Shown here: one piece after another, positions 1 through 7,966 of the stretch
Layout of the letters: each line of letters opens with the position of its first letter
How positions within the stretch are numbered: the first letter of the stretch is position 1
Assembly (NCBI RefSeq): GCF_030145185.1
Contig: NZ_JAQYWB010000033.1
Coordinates: forward strand, 1 to 61,904
DNA length: 61,904 bases
DNA from: Desulfoluna sp.
GTDB taxonomy: Bacteria > Desulfobacterota > Desulfobacteria > Desulfobacterales > Desulfolunaceae
Direction of reading: 5' to 3'
Position numbers and translations under genes: made by a program
The notes under the pieces: generated by a model
The model's input: only the letters and a program-made list of their open reading frames with translations
What the model was told of the DNA's origin: nothing
Databases searched by the model: none

Positions 1-140
1 GGTATTCTGTCTGATTTTCTCACCCTTCGGGCGAGCCGGGTGCACTCATCTGCCGCGTTATCAGAGCTTTGAGGTAAACCACTACATCTTCAGCTCTGAT
101 GCCTTGCATATGAGCGCACCCAACTCGTGAAATATCCGGG
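1..140 (+). repeat. 140-bp palindromic element, copy 1
   Basis: This stretch reappears almost unchanged at 9679-9818, and its right third reappears inverted at 38682-38727. Each copy folds back on itself: GGGTGCACTCAT at 38-49 pairs imperfectly with ATGAGCGCACCC at 110-121, and TCAGAGCT at 61-68 pairs perfectly with AGCTCTGA at 92-99. No open frame is carried, so a non-autonomous palindromic (MITE- or REP-like) element is the best description. The left end of this copy may lie outside the window. Bases 141-297 hold no gene that I can see. Confidence 0.8.
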
Positions 141-297
141 ATAGGTATGCAAATCCCTCTGCTTGTTTCAGGATAGCGATTATGGTAAATGATATTTGCA
201 TCAGTTTTTCAATGTTTTCAGGCGAAAACATCCGGTGCAAAACCGGTCCTGCCCACGTTAATCCTGAAGGACCCCCACCCTCTATGAGGATACACGG

Positions 298-879
298 ATG
301 AAACCTATTCTCTCCGTCACGCTCATCACCCTGGCCGCCATTGTCTCCATCCTTACCTGGTACGGCCTCTTTGCAGAGGTCACGCTCTCAGAACAAACCA
401 TTCCTGGTTTCAGCTTTGTCTATAAAAAACAGATGGGGAATTATCGCCAAAGCGGTCATATGATCGATGAGATTTACAAAAATCTCAAAAATGAGGGCCT
501 TTCCTCCACGAAAGGGGTGGGACTTTATTACGACAACCCCAGAAAGGTGGCCGTGGAGAATCTGAGGTCTCTGGCCGGATGCATCCTGGCGGGAGAGGAG
601 GTCGGGACATGGGAACCGCTCAGGAAAAAATATCTGATCGCCACCCTCCCTGAAATCAGGCTTCCCGCCATTTCCTTTCCGTACAAGGGCAAGCTCTCTG
701 TGGTTCTGGGAACCTTAAAGGTCTATCCCAGGCTCAACGCATGGTTTGAGCAGCATCCTGAGCACCAGGGGCCGGTTATGGAGATCTACGATCTTGAAGG
801 GAAAGAGATTCAATACATCGTGGTCCGCCCCTTTGGGATTGAGGCGGTAGATGCCCTCTGGAACACGGAGCACCCATAG
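298..879 (+). CDS. Membrane-anchored GyrI-like (TEX264-type) small-molecule-binding protein
   Basis: The 193-residue protein starts with one hydrophobic segment (residues about 5-26) that should anchor it in the membrane. The rest resembles the GyrI-like effector-binding fold: the segment around residues 36-75 (PGFSFVYKKQMGNYRQ onward) and the pattern GVGLYYDNP near residue 73 are typical of that family. Such domains bind small ligands, but no ligand can be named here. The start is supported by GAGGA at 286-290, eight bases before the ATG. It stands alone, convergent with the minus-strand genes that follow, and a hairpin at 938-959 lies after it. Function beyond the fold is unknown. Confidence 0.75.
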   Translation: MKPILSVTLITLAAIVSILTWYGLFAEVTLSEQTIPGFSFVYKKQMGNYRQSGHMIDEIYKNLKNEGLSSTKGVGLYYDNPRKVAVENLRSLAGCILAGEEVGTWEPLRKKYLIATLPEIRLPAISFPYKGKLSVVLGTLKVYPRLNAWFEQHPEHQGPVMEIYDLEGKEIQYIVVRPFGIEAVDALWNTEHP

Positions 880-930
880 AAAATGAGAATGAGAAGGGGA
901 AAATGAAAAAAGGGAATAAAAAAAGGGAAT

Positions 931-959
931 AAAAAAAGGGATCCAGAAAACTGGATCCC
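931..959 (-). terminator. Intrinsic terminator after tRNA-Val
   Basis: GGGATCCAG at 938-946 and CTGGATCCC at 951-959 form a perfect 9-bp stem with a 4-base loop. Read on the minus strand the stem is followed by seven T residues (931-937), a textbook rho-independent terminator for the tRNA. On the plus strand only three T follow, so it would act weakly on the gene ending at 879. The A-rich stretch at 905-940 is a short tandem repeat of AAAAAGGGAAT-like units. Confidence 0.85.
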
Positions 960-970
960 TTTCATATATA

Positions 971-1046
971 TGGTAGGCACGATCAGACTTGAACTGATGA
1001 CTTCTACCGTGTCGGGGTAGCGCTCTACCAACTGAGCTACGCGCCT
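971..1046 (-). tRNA. tRNA-Val (anticodon GAC), with C33
   Basis: The minus strand folds into a full cloverleaf of 76 bases with an encoded CCA end: acceptor AGGCGCG with CGTGCCT, D arm GCTC..GAGC, anticodon stem CTACC/GGTAG, T arm ATCAG/CTGAT with TTCAAGT loop. The anticodon loop reads CCGACAC, so the anticodon is GAC (valine) and position 33 is C. Almost all tRNAs carry U33. The gene follows the rimO-prenyl synthase-FlgT-like operon on the same strand and ends in its own terminator. Confidence 0.9.
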
Positions 1047-1189
1047 TTAGGTTTTACCTGTAAAAAACAAGATACATTTAGCAGCGATACCCATAGGTGT
1101 CAAGCAGAAAAAAGCGCCTGGGCACCTGAGAAACGGCCCTTTCTTTTGCCCCGACCCCTAACCCCTTCAGGTAACAACCAGATATCGCG

Positions 1190-2395
1190 TTAGGGCATGA
1201 CGGTGTTTTTTCCTCCGGCCACCATATCCACTTTAATATGATCACTGGAGACCTCGGAAAGGGTGATGGAAAACCCCTTGTAATTGCGAGCCAACAACTT
1301 TTCAGCCAGTTTTTTGCCCTCACCGGTGAAGTTCACAACCATCACGGCGCGCTCGATGCGACGCTCTCGCGGCCTGACAGAAAGAACCCCCTCGAGCCCT
1401 TCCATTTCACGGGAGAGTTGGGTCAAATTCTCGAAGAAATTTGTCCCTTCCACCACCACCTCAATCATCGTGGTGCGGCTCTTTTTCTCCTTCATCGCTC
1501 CAATAATCTGGGAAGAAAGATCCCGACCGGCCACCCGGGCCGCTTCCGTCATGGCTCGGGTGCTGACCTCACCGGGGTCCGTCCCCACGGCGATGCTTGC
1601 CTTGCGGACACGGCTAAGGGGCCGTCCCGTACTGACGAGGAGCCCTTCGAGTTCAACGGAGGCCCGAAAAGAGCGCTCCTCACCCATAACGTTTCCCGAA
1701 GGCTCGGTCCAGGCCTTCCCTGTCACCACCACATCGGCACCAAAGGCACGGCCGATGCGCAAGGCCTCTTCCCGGCTGATCAGCCCATCGAGCCCCAAGG
1801 CGGCGGCATCCTCAACAATCGCCCGATGGGGAAGCACCTCAAACCCACGTCTTGCCATGGACCCTGAGATGGCGTCATCCGAGATGGTGACAATAAAGGA
1901 CTTGCCGGCCCCCCACCAATGGTCAAAGGCCGAACTCCCCGAGAGTCTCTCGGAAATCAGAAACAGAAGCTTGGGCTTATCATTCCCCGCGAGGACAATC
2001 CCCAGAGAGGTCAGACGCTCTGCCAGACGCTCCATGGCCACGGAGGCCTCGACAGCCACATGGTAATACGCCCCGGACCGCCGCTCTGCCACAACCTTGT
2101 ACCCATCGATATAGGTCGCGGCCGAATCGGTGAGGATCTCCGTCACCGTATCGAAGTTAACGGCAATCACCCCAGGTGAGAGAAGCTCAAAGAGAGCCGT
2201 CTCCATGGAGGCATAGAGCCCATCCTTCACCGCCTTCTCTTTGGCGGCTGGAATATTATTTCGGGAGATGTCCCCCTTGCCCAGAGAGAAAAAAACCTTG
2301 GGAGCGGCCCCCTCCTCTGCACACAAGAGACCGGACTGTCCGAAAGAGACAGTCAGAAGTATCACAACGATCCATGCACAGGTCCGTTTCAGCAT
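1190..2395 (-). CDS. Exported FlgT-like protein
   Basis: The 401-residue product has a clear signal peptide (hydrophobic residues 8-25, likely cleavage near LLCA at 23-26). What follows resembles the flagellar outer-membrane-associated protein FlgT: an N-terminal alpha/beta part with the typical AAKEKAVKDGLYASMETAL helix (residues about 50-68), a middle part that resembles the TolB/CsgG-like fold (GADVVVTGKA, near residue 225), and a C-terminal domain. FlgT helps build the H-ring of polar flagella in Vibrio; no other flagellar gene is in view, so a general envelope role is equally possible. It begins 16 bases after the stop of the prenyl synthase, with a strong AGGAGG, and is last in that operon before tRNA-Val. 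Confidence 0.55.
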   Translation of the reverse strand: MLKRTCAWIVVILLTVSFGQSGLLCAEEGAAPKVFFSLGKGDISRNNIPAAKEKAVKDGLYASMETALFELLSPGVIAVNFDTVTEILTDSAATYIDGYKVVAERRSGAYYHVAVEASVAMERLAERLTSLGIVLAGNDKPKLLFLISERLSGSSAFDHWWGAGKSFIVTISDDAISGSMARRGFEVLPHRAIVEDAAALGLDGLISREEALRIGRAFGADVVVTGKAWTEPSGNVMGEERSFRASVELEGLLVSTGRPLSRVRKASIAVGTDPGEVSTRAMTEAARVAGRDLSSQIIGAMKEKKSRTTMIEVVVEGTNFFENLTQLSREMEGLEGVLSVRPRERRIERAVMVVNFTGEGKKLAEKLLARNYKGFSITLSEVSSDHIKVDMVAGGKNTVMP

Positions 2396-2411
2396 TGCTC
2401 ACCCCTCCTTC

Positions 2412-3392
2412 CTATGATTTTCGACCCAGACTGTAATCGCCCACAAGGAGCAACAACTCTTTTTCACGGCTTTCGGGAAGCCCGCCCAGAGCGGCTTTGG
2501 CTTTGGCCACGTGATCTGCAGCGCACCCTTGCGTATATCCAATCCCATTGAGTTTCTCCAGCATGGCCACCAACTCGGAGAAGGCGTCTTCGGTAAAATG
2601 AAGGTCGGTCATGATGACTTCCATGCGAAGCTTTTCCTCGTCCGAGGCCTTTGACAGGGCGTGGATCACAGGCAGAGTTAATTTGCCTTCCCGCAAGTCG
2701 GCTCCCGGCTCTTTCCCCAAAACGCTCAGGTCGGCGGTATAGTCCAGAAGGTCATCGGCCATCTGAAACGCCATGCCGATATGCCAGCCGTAGCGGCCCA
2801 TGGCGTCCACCCCCTCTTCCGGCTGACCGGCCAGAAGGGCCCCTGTCACACAGGCTCCCTTCAGCAGCACAGCGGTTTTGCGTTCAATCACCTCAAGGTA
2901 TTCGGCTTCGGTGAGATCCATTCGGCCCTTATTGTAGAGCTGCTGAATCTCCCCCTGGCTCATGGCCTCGGTGATCCCGCAAATCTCATCGATAATGGCA
3001 AAGTTGCGGGTCTCGGCCGTCAGCGTCAGGCACCGGGCGAGGATAAAATCCCCGGTAAGAACCGCTTCGGGAGCTCCGTACACCGCATGAGCGGCGGGCT
3101 TGCCTCGCCGCATCACCGCCTCGTCCACGAGATCGTCATGGATCAGGGTGGCGGCATGAAGGTACTCAAAAAGAACGGAATAACGGGCAAGGTCGGACCT
3201 GTCAGAGCCGCAGGCCCGGGCAGCCAGAATCATCAGCAGGGGACGAAGGCGTTTCCCCCCGGAAAACAGGAGATGACCCGCCACCTCCCCGGCCAGCTCG
3301 GCCCAGGGATTCAGGTTCTCTTTCAGTGCGGTTTCGATGGCGGAAAGTTCCCCGGCCACCTCACCTAAAATTTTCGCCTTCAAATCGCTCAT
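2412..3392 (-). CDS. Long-chain trans-polyprenyl diphosphate synthase
   Basis: This 326-residue enzyme adds isopentenyl units to allylic diphosphates to make the side chain of menaquinone or a similar quinone. Both aspartate-rich motifs that hold the magnesium-diphosphate are present: DDLVD at residues 86-90 and DDLLD near 213-217, together with GGKRLRP at 45-51. Small residues (A81, T82) sit four and five positions before the first motif, which in this family allows a long product. It resembles IspB/HepT-type synthases; chain length cannot be read from sequence. Its start overlaps the rimO stop by four bases (ATGA), so the two are probably translationally coupled. Confidence 0.9.
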   Translation of the reverse strand: MSDLKAKILGEVAGELSAIETALKENLNPWAELAGEVAGHLLFSGGKRLRPLLMILAARACGSDRSDLARYSVLFEYLHAATLIHDDLVDEAVMRRGKPAAHAVYGAPEAVLTGDFILARCLTLTAETRNFAIIDEICGITEAMSQGEIQQLYNKGRMDLTEAEYLEVIERKTAVLLKGACVTGALLAGQPEEGVDAMGRYGWHIGMAFQMADDLLDYTADLSVLGKEPGADLREGKLTLPVIHALSKASDEEKLRMEVIMTDLHFTEDAFSELVAMLEKLNGIGYTQGCAADHVAKAKAALGGLPESREKELLLLVGDYSLGRKS

Positions 3393-4723
3393 ACCACTTC
3401 TCCTGACAAATCGTAGACAATGGCATCCGTGATGCGGACGTCAACAAAGGCACCGACGGTCAACCCTTCGCCGTAGACAAAGGTCAGCCCGTCGACCTCC
3501 GGGGCCTGAAAAAAGGTCCGGCCAATAAACACCCCCTCTTCGGGGTTTTCTTCGATAAGCACCCGGTAGGTGTTTCCCACGCGGGCCATGTTCCGCCTGG
3601 CGGAGATCTCCTCCTGGGCGGCCATGATGGTATCCTGCCGTTTCTGGGCGACCTCTTCATCCACGTGATCGGGAAGGACGTGGGAGGCCTGCTCTTCAGA
3701 GTCGCAATAGGTAAAGACACCCAGATGGTCAAACTCCACCTCGGTGATAAAATCGAGCAATGTCTGAAAATCCTCCTCCGTCTCACCGGGAAAACCCACA
3801 ATCAATGTGGTGCGAAGAGCCACGCCCGGAACCTCGGCGCGAAGCCGGGTAAAAAGAACCCGTAAATCCTCCTGGGTGTACTGACGGCCCATCTTTCTGA
3901 TGATGGGATCCGAGGCATGCTGAATGGGGATATCAAAATAGGCACAGACCGCCTCATCTTCGGCCGCCAGCTTGATGGTGGCATCATCTAAGGTATCAGG
4001 AAAGGCGTAGAGAAAACGAAGCCACTTCCCTGTGGCAATCTCTGAAAGAGACGACAGCACCTGGGAGAGCTTGCCGGGCTCGCCCAAGTCCTCGCCATAG
4101 TCGGTGGTGCTCTCCGCCACGAGGTTCAACTCCTGAACGCCGCCATCGAGAAGGCGCTGTGCTTCGGCGGTGATGTCTTCGATGGATCGGCTGCGATACT
4201 TGCCCCTGAGCGTGGGAATGATACAATAGGTGCAATGCCTGTTGCAGCCTTCGGCAATCTTCAGGTAGGCCAGGGGGCCTGTGGTGGTTACTCGGGGCGA
4301 ATCGGTCCGGGCCGGGGAGACGCTGTTGGGGTCAGGAAGCACACAGGTGGCCTTGCCCACGCGTCCATCCACGGCCATGAGCCGGTTGATCTCTTCGGCA
4401 ATGCGCTCGTACCCACCGGTGCCGAGGAAAAGATCCACCTCGGGAAATTCGGGAACGGCATCCTCTCCAAATCGTTGGGGAAGGCACCCAGCGACCACCA
4501 GATAGCGGCACTTGCCCTTGCTTTTGTATTCCGCCATCTCGAGGATGGTATCGATGGATTCGTCCACCGCGGACGTGATGAAGCTGCAGGTGTTGACAAC
4601 AATCACATCTGCTTCTTCCGGTGAATCAATGATGGTGCATCGGGCCTCGGTGAGGTGGCCCAGCATCACTTCGCTGTCGACGAGGTTGCGTGCGCAACCG
4701 AGGCTGACCAAGTAAATGTTCAT
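3389..4723 (-). CDS. rimO: Ribosomal protein S12 methylthiotransferase RimO
   Basis: RimO is a radical SAM enzyme that attaches a methylthio group to an aspartate of ribosomal protein S12. The 444-residue protein has the N-terminal UPF0004 domain with its three cysteines (C10, C46, C80) for the auxiliary cluster, the radical SAM motif C160-x3-C164-x2-C167, and a C-terminal TRAM domain (about residues 375-444). The open frame runs upstream to 4819, but homology begins at MNIYLVSLGCARN, and AGGAG lies upstream of that ATG, so 4723 is taken as the start. It heads an operon with the prenyl synthase and FlgT-like gene. Confidence 0.95.
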   Translation of the reverse strand: MNIYLVSLGCARNLVDSEVMLGHLTEARCTIIDSPEEADVIVVNTCSFITSAVDESIDTILEMAEYKSKGKCRYLVVAGCLPQRFGEDAVPEFPEVDLFLGTGGYERIAEEINRLMAVDGRVGKATCVLPDPNSVSPARTDSPRVTTTGPLAYLKIAEGCNRHCTYCIIPTLRGKYRSRSIEDITAEAQRLLDGGVQELNLVAESTTDYGEDLGEPGKLSQVLSSLSEIATGKWLRFLYAFPDTLDDATIKLAAEDEAVCAYFDIPIQHASDPIIRKMGRQYTQEDLRVLFTRLRAEVPGVALRTTLIVGFPGETEEDFQTLLDFITEVEFDHLGVFTYCDSEEQASHVLPDHVDEEVAQKRQDTIMAAQEEISARRNMARVGNTYRVLIEENPEEGVFIGRTFFQAPEVDGLTFVYGEGLTVGAFVDVRITDAIVYDLSGEVV

Positions 4724-4846
4724 GGATCTTAACAAAACTCCTGAGGCAAAGGCCCGTTTCAACCCACCGGGTCTCTGCGGCCCCTCCTCTCCCAACGGAG
4801 AGAATGGGTCACAGAACACCTGTGAATCTAAGACCTGCCGTCTGGG

Positions 4847-5668
4847 CTAATTGCCCGTGAAAACCGGTTTTCGTTTTTCCGCAAAGGCGGTAAAGGCTTC
4901 AATCAAATCGTGTGACGGGATAATATTGGAGCTGATGGAGGCCACATACTTAAGCCCCTCGTTCACGGCCTGTTCGGTCCCGTGGTTCAGCACATCCTTA
5001 GAGGCTTGAACCGCGATGGGCGGGTTGGCCGCGATCACATCTGCCATGGCCTGAGCTCCTTTAAACAGGGCCTCGGCATCTTCGTACACTTCGTTTACAA
5101 GGTTGATATTCAAGGCGCGACGGGAATCGATGGTTTTGGCGGTATAAGCCATCTCCCGGGTCACCCCCTGACCGACGATGAAAGGCAAGCGCTGGAGCAC
5201 ACCCACATCGGCCACAAAGCCGATGGCGGTCTCCTTGAGGCAAAAGGTGGCATCCTTCGAGCAGAGCCGGATGTCGCAGGCGGTAATAAAATCGAGGCCG
5301 GCACCGATGCAATACCCATGAATCGCCACAATAACGGGCTTACGGCACTTCTCCATGGCGCTCATCGTCTCCTGAAGGGGATAGATCTTCTTCAGAAGCT
5401 TCCACTTGAGCCCGCCTTTCTGCTCGTTTTCCATGAGCTCAGGCATGGAGCCCACCATCCCGATGAGATCGATGCCGGCACAGAAGGCATCCCCCTTACC
5501 GGCCACCACGATAACGCGCACCTCCGGGTCTTCGTCCAGGGCCTGGAAGACCGCCGGGGAGTCCATCCAGGCGTCCTGATTCATGGCGTTCTTTTTATCC
5601 GCCCGATTGAACCATACCCAGGCCACATGCTCTTTTTTTTCCACCAGATAGTACTTGCTTTCGATCAT
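4847..5668 (-). CDS. Crotonase-family enzyme, dienoyl-CoA isomerase type
   Basis: This 273-residue protein belongs to the enoyl-CoA hydratase/isomerase superfamily. The oxyanion-hole segments are FCAGIDL (residues 62-68) and GYCIGAGLD (118-126). It carries three acidic residues, D126, E146 and D154, spaced exactly as the catalytic set of delta3,5-delta2,4-dienoyl-CoA isomerase (ECH1), inside the segment KETAIGFVADVG. It therefore probably shifts double bonds of unsaturated acyl-CoAs during fatty-acid beta-oxidation. An AAGGAG precedes the ATG at a good distance. It lies 120 bases upstream of rimO on the same strand and may be cotranscribed, though the functions are unrelated. Confidence 0.8.
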   Translation of the reverse strand: MIESKYYLVEKKEHVAWVWFNRADKKNAMNQDAWMDSPAVFQALDEDPEVRVIVVAGKGDAFCAGIDLIGMVGSMPELMENEQKGGLKWKLLKKIYPLQETMSAMEKCRKPVIVAIHGYCIGAGLDFITACDIRLCSKDATFCLKETAIGFVADVGVLQRLPFIVGQGVTREMAYTAKTIDSRRALNINLVNEVYEDAEALFKGAQAMADVIAANPPIAVQASKDVLNHGTEQAVNEGLKYVASISSNIIPSHDLIEAFTAFAEKRKPVFTGN

Positions 5669-6058
5669 CTCTTCCTTGCTCCTTCTTTCCGTTACACCAG
5701 AATGTTCACTTATCTATATCACCAGAGTCGTTTCAGCTCATGTCAAACGAAGGTCGAAGGTATCCCGTCACTATAGTACACTATCTAACCAAGATCAATC
5801 GGCATCCATCTTCCCGGACAGGGATGAATGTGATAGGGTATCCCCCCTGTTTGACAACCTGAGGGCACGAAGGATCTCCCCTCTCATGTACCACGCCGCA
5901 GCCCCCCTGGCAGGGACAGCGCGGCGACCGACGTTTCAACGGCGCAAACGGGTGCCTCGGACTGACGGTCGGTACCCAGGACGTCGGCGCGTGACATGAG
6001 ATCAAACCGTTGGCATCACACCCACAAAGAACCCACAAGGCACACGGCAATAAAAACC
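5669..6058. other. Divergent intergenic region
   Basis: This gap separates the minus-strand crotonase from the plus-strand dihydrouridine synthase and must hold promoters for both. I see no RNA gene, no repeat-family member and no convincing open frame; frames that cross it have atypical composition and no ribosome binding site. Confidence 0.5.
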
Positions 6059-7081
6059 ATGAACCCCGTACAAGACATGATAAAAACCCCCATCACCATC
6101 GGGGGCAAAGAGATCCCCAACCGCCTTTTTCTGGCCCCCCTGGCCGGCCTCGGCCACGTGGCCATGCGGCAGATCATCGATGAATTCGGAAGCTGCGGCC
6201 TCTTCTTCTCAGAGATGTGCAGCGCCAAAGCCCTGCCCTTCGAAAACCGAGCCATCTCCCCCATGTTCCGATGGCGGGATGAAGAGGCAGAACGCCTCGT
6301 CATGCAAATCGTCGGCGCCACCCCCCTGGAGATGGCCCGAGCTGCCGAACGCATCGAAAAAGAAGGGCTCTTCGGAGTAGACATCAACTTCGGCTGCTCC
6401 GTTGCCTCCATCTGCAAGAAAGAGGGCGGCGCCGCCGTCCTCAAAGACCCGGACCGCGCGGAAGCCATCGTCCGGGAGGTCCGAAGAGCCACCACCCTCC
6501 CCCTCTTCGTCAAATACCGTACCGGCTGGAAGGATGACGCCGGATTTGCCGCGATGATGGGCCAGCGATTTGAATCTGCCGGGGCCGACGCCCTGGTCTT
6601 TCACCCGAGGATCTCCCCGGACCGCCGCAGCCGCCCCCCAAAATGGGCACACATAAAAGCCGTCAAAGAGAGCGTTGCCCTCCCCGTCTTCGGCAACGGC
6701 AACGTCTTCAACACGGCAGACCTCACCCGCATGGTCACCACCACCGGCTGTGACGGTGTCTCCCTGGGACGCATCGCCATCGCCCGCCCCTTTGTCTTTG
6801 CCGAGATGCTCGAAGAAAAAACCTTCGGTCCCGAGCTCTACCCTCAAATCGCCTTGCGCTTTCTGGACCTGGTGGAAGCGGCCTTCGCCCCCAGCTACGC
6901 CGTCCGCCTCTATAAAAAATTCCTCCTCTATTTTGCCGCCAACTTCAAATTCGGCCACCCCGTGTTCAAACAACTGGCCCACGCCACCACCCTGGAGGCC
7001 CTTCGGGACAACGTCCACCAGACCTTCTCCCAACCCCTGGACCTCGCCGCCACCCCCAATCTCAATCTCTTTACGAAGTGA
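6059..7081 (+). CDS. tRNA-dihydrouridine synthase family protein
   Basis: The 340-residue product is an FMN-dependent Dus enzyme, which reduces uridines in the D loop of tRNA. It shows the TIM-barrel start NRLFLAPLAGLGH, the motif around the active-site cysteine (DINFGCSVASICKKEGGAAV), the KYRTGW strand and the phosphate-binding NGNVFN. The residue after the catalytic cysteine is serine, where most family members have proline. An upstream extension to 5996 is open, but Dus homology begins close to MNPVQDM, so the ATG at 6059 is preferred; neither start has a clear Shine-Dalgarno sequence. Which uridines it modifies cannot be told. Confidence 0.8.
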   Translation: MNPVQDMIKTPITIGGKEIPNRLFLAPLAGLGHVAMRQIIDEFGSCGLFFSEMCSAKALPFENRAISPMFRWRDEEAERLVMQIVGATPLEMARAAERIEKEGLFGVDINFGCSVASICKKEGGAAVLKDPDRAEAIVREVRRATTLPLFVKYRTGWKDDAGFAAMMGQRFESAGADALVFHPRISPDRRSRPPKWAHIKAVKESVALPVFGNGNVFNTADLTRMVTTTGCDGVSLGRIAIARPFVFAEMLEEKTFGPELYPQIALRFLDLVEAAFAPSYAVRLYKKFLLYFAANFKFGHPVFKQLAHATTLEALRDNVHQTFSQPLDLAATPNLNLFTK

Positions 7082-7104
7082 TACAACGACATGCAAAAAA
7101 GCGT

Positions 7105-7330
7105 GCCTCCGGCGGCAAGGTGAGCCACCTTGAAAGCAGGTTTCGGGTGCGCTCCCCATGTCGCGCCGTAGCCCATTGATGTAGATCGAATGGTGACGCA
7201 TAGAGATGGACGTAGGCGGACGTATCGGGTCAAATCACATCCGCATTTATGGAGAGCCAATGCTAAAGCCTGTTTAGCAACCGTTTCACAAGGTTGGCTT
7301 CCGGAGGCATAAGCTGAATAGTTACGAAAA
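7105..7330 (-). repeat. Dispersed repeat modules downstream of ptuB
   Basis: Bases 7105-7143 are a copy of the GCTTTCAAGGTGG...GCCGCCGGAGGC hairpin family in minus orientation. Further on, 7222-7245 resembles the TGATTTGACCCGAGG motif seen at 38741, and 7262-7315 shares segments (GTTTAGCAAC, AAGCTGAATAGTTAC) with the repeat cluster at 45070-45112. The stretch contains no gene. Confidence 0.6.
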
Positions 7331-7333
7331 ATT

Positions 7334-7966
7334 TTATTTTTGGAGTTCTTGCTTCAGGATATTGACAAGGACTGGCTGATAAGCGGGAAGTTGCGGTGAA
7401 GTTATTGACTCAATGTCTTCGAGAAAAATGGAGAGAAGATCATCTCCCAATAGTTCCAATGAATCAAAGGACCCGATATGGGTAAAAAGTAACGCATCTA
7501 TACCGATTTTGCGTGTTTGCTGAAGCATTCGGTTATTTCCATTGCCCAGCTTGAGTATCTCTATCATTCGGTCAGCACGACCCGTCAGCCCTCTGACCTT
7601 TCCATTAAGTCTGAAACTCAACTCTGTTTCACAGGCATCCATCAATGGCGTCAAAGGCAAGTGCTTTGATTCATGGGCGTCGCCACACTGCCTTCGCGTG
7701 TTGCAGCTGGCCACAATATTACAAAAGTCCAATGACCTTTGCGGTGCTGTCCTCTGAGGTTCCAGGTGTTCATTGTGACAAGACTTTAAATCAATTGATT
7801 TGCAGCAGTAACAACAAAGTCCTTGTTGTTCCTTAAGGGCAGCAGCCCTTATCCCCTCGCGGACAGAATATCCCCCCTCATCCAAATCACGGTATCGTCC
7901 GTTGGGATGGCTTCGCTTCCACGTTGCCAGAATCTCCGGCTCCGCCTCCTTGATAATCTTACGCAC
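7334..7966 (-). CDS. ptuB: HNH endonuclease PtuB of a Septu defence system
   Basis: The 210-residue protein matches the family of HNH nucleases that act as PtuB in Septu and in retron Ec78 (the TIGR02646 type). It has paired cysteines CCYCC at 51-55, the HNEH motif at 64-67 and a second cysteine group near C82, C88 and C94 that would complete a metal-bound HNH fold. In known systems PtuB cleaves nucleic acid when the PtuA ATPase senses phage. It overlaps ptuA by eight bases, so the two form an operon. No reverse transcriptase lies nearby, which argues for plain Septu over a retron. Its base composition is visibly more AT-rich than the flanking genes. Confidence 0.85.
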   Translation of the reverse strand: MRKIIKEAEPEILATWKRSHPNGRYRDLDEGGYSVREGIRAAALKEQQGLCCYCCKSIDLKSCHNEHLEPQRTAPQRSLDFCNIVASCNTRRQCGDAHESKHLPLTPLMDACETELSFRLNGKVRGLTGRADRMIEILKLGNGNNRMLQQTRKIGIDALLFTHIGSFDSLELLGDDLLSIFLEDIESITSPQLPAYQPVLVNILKQELQK

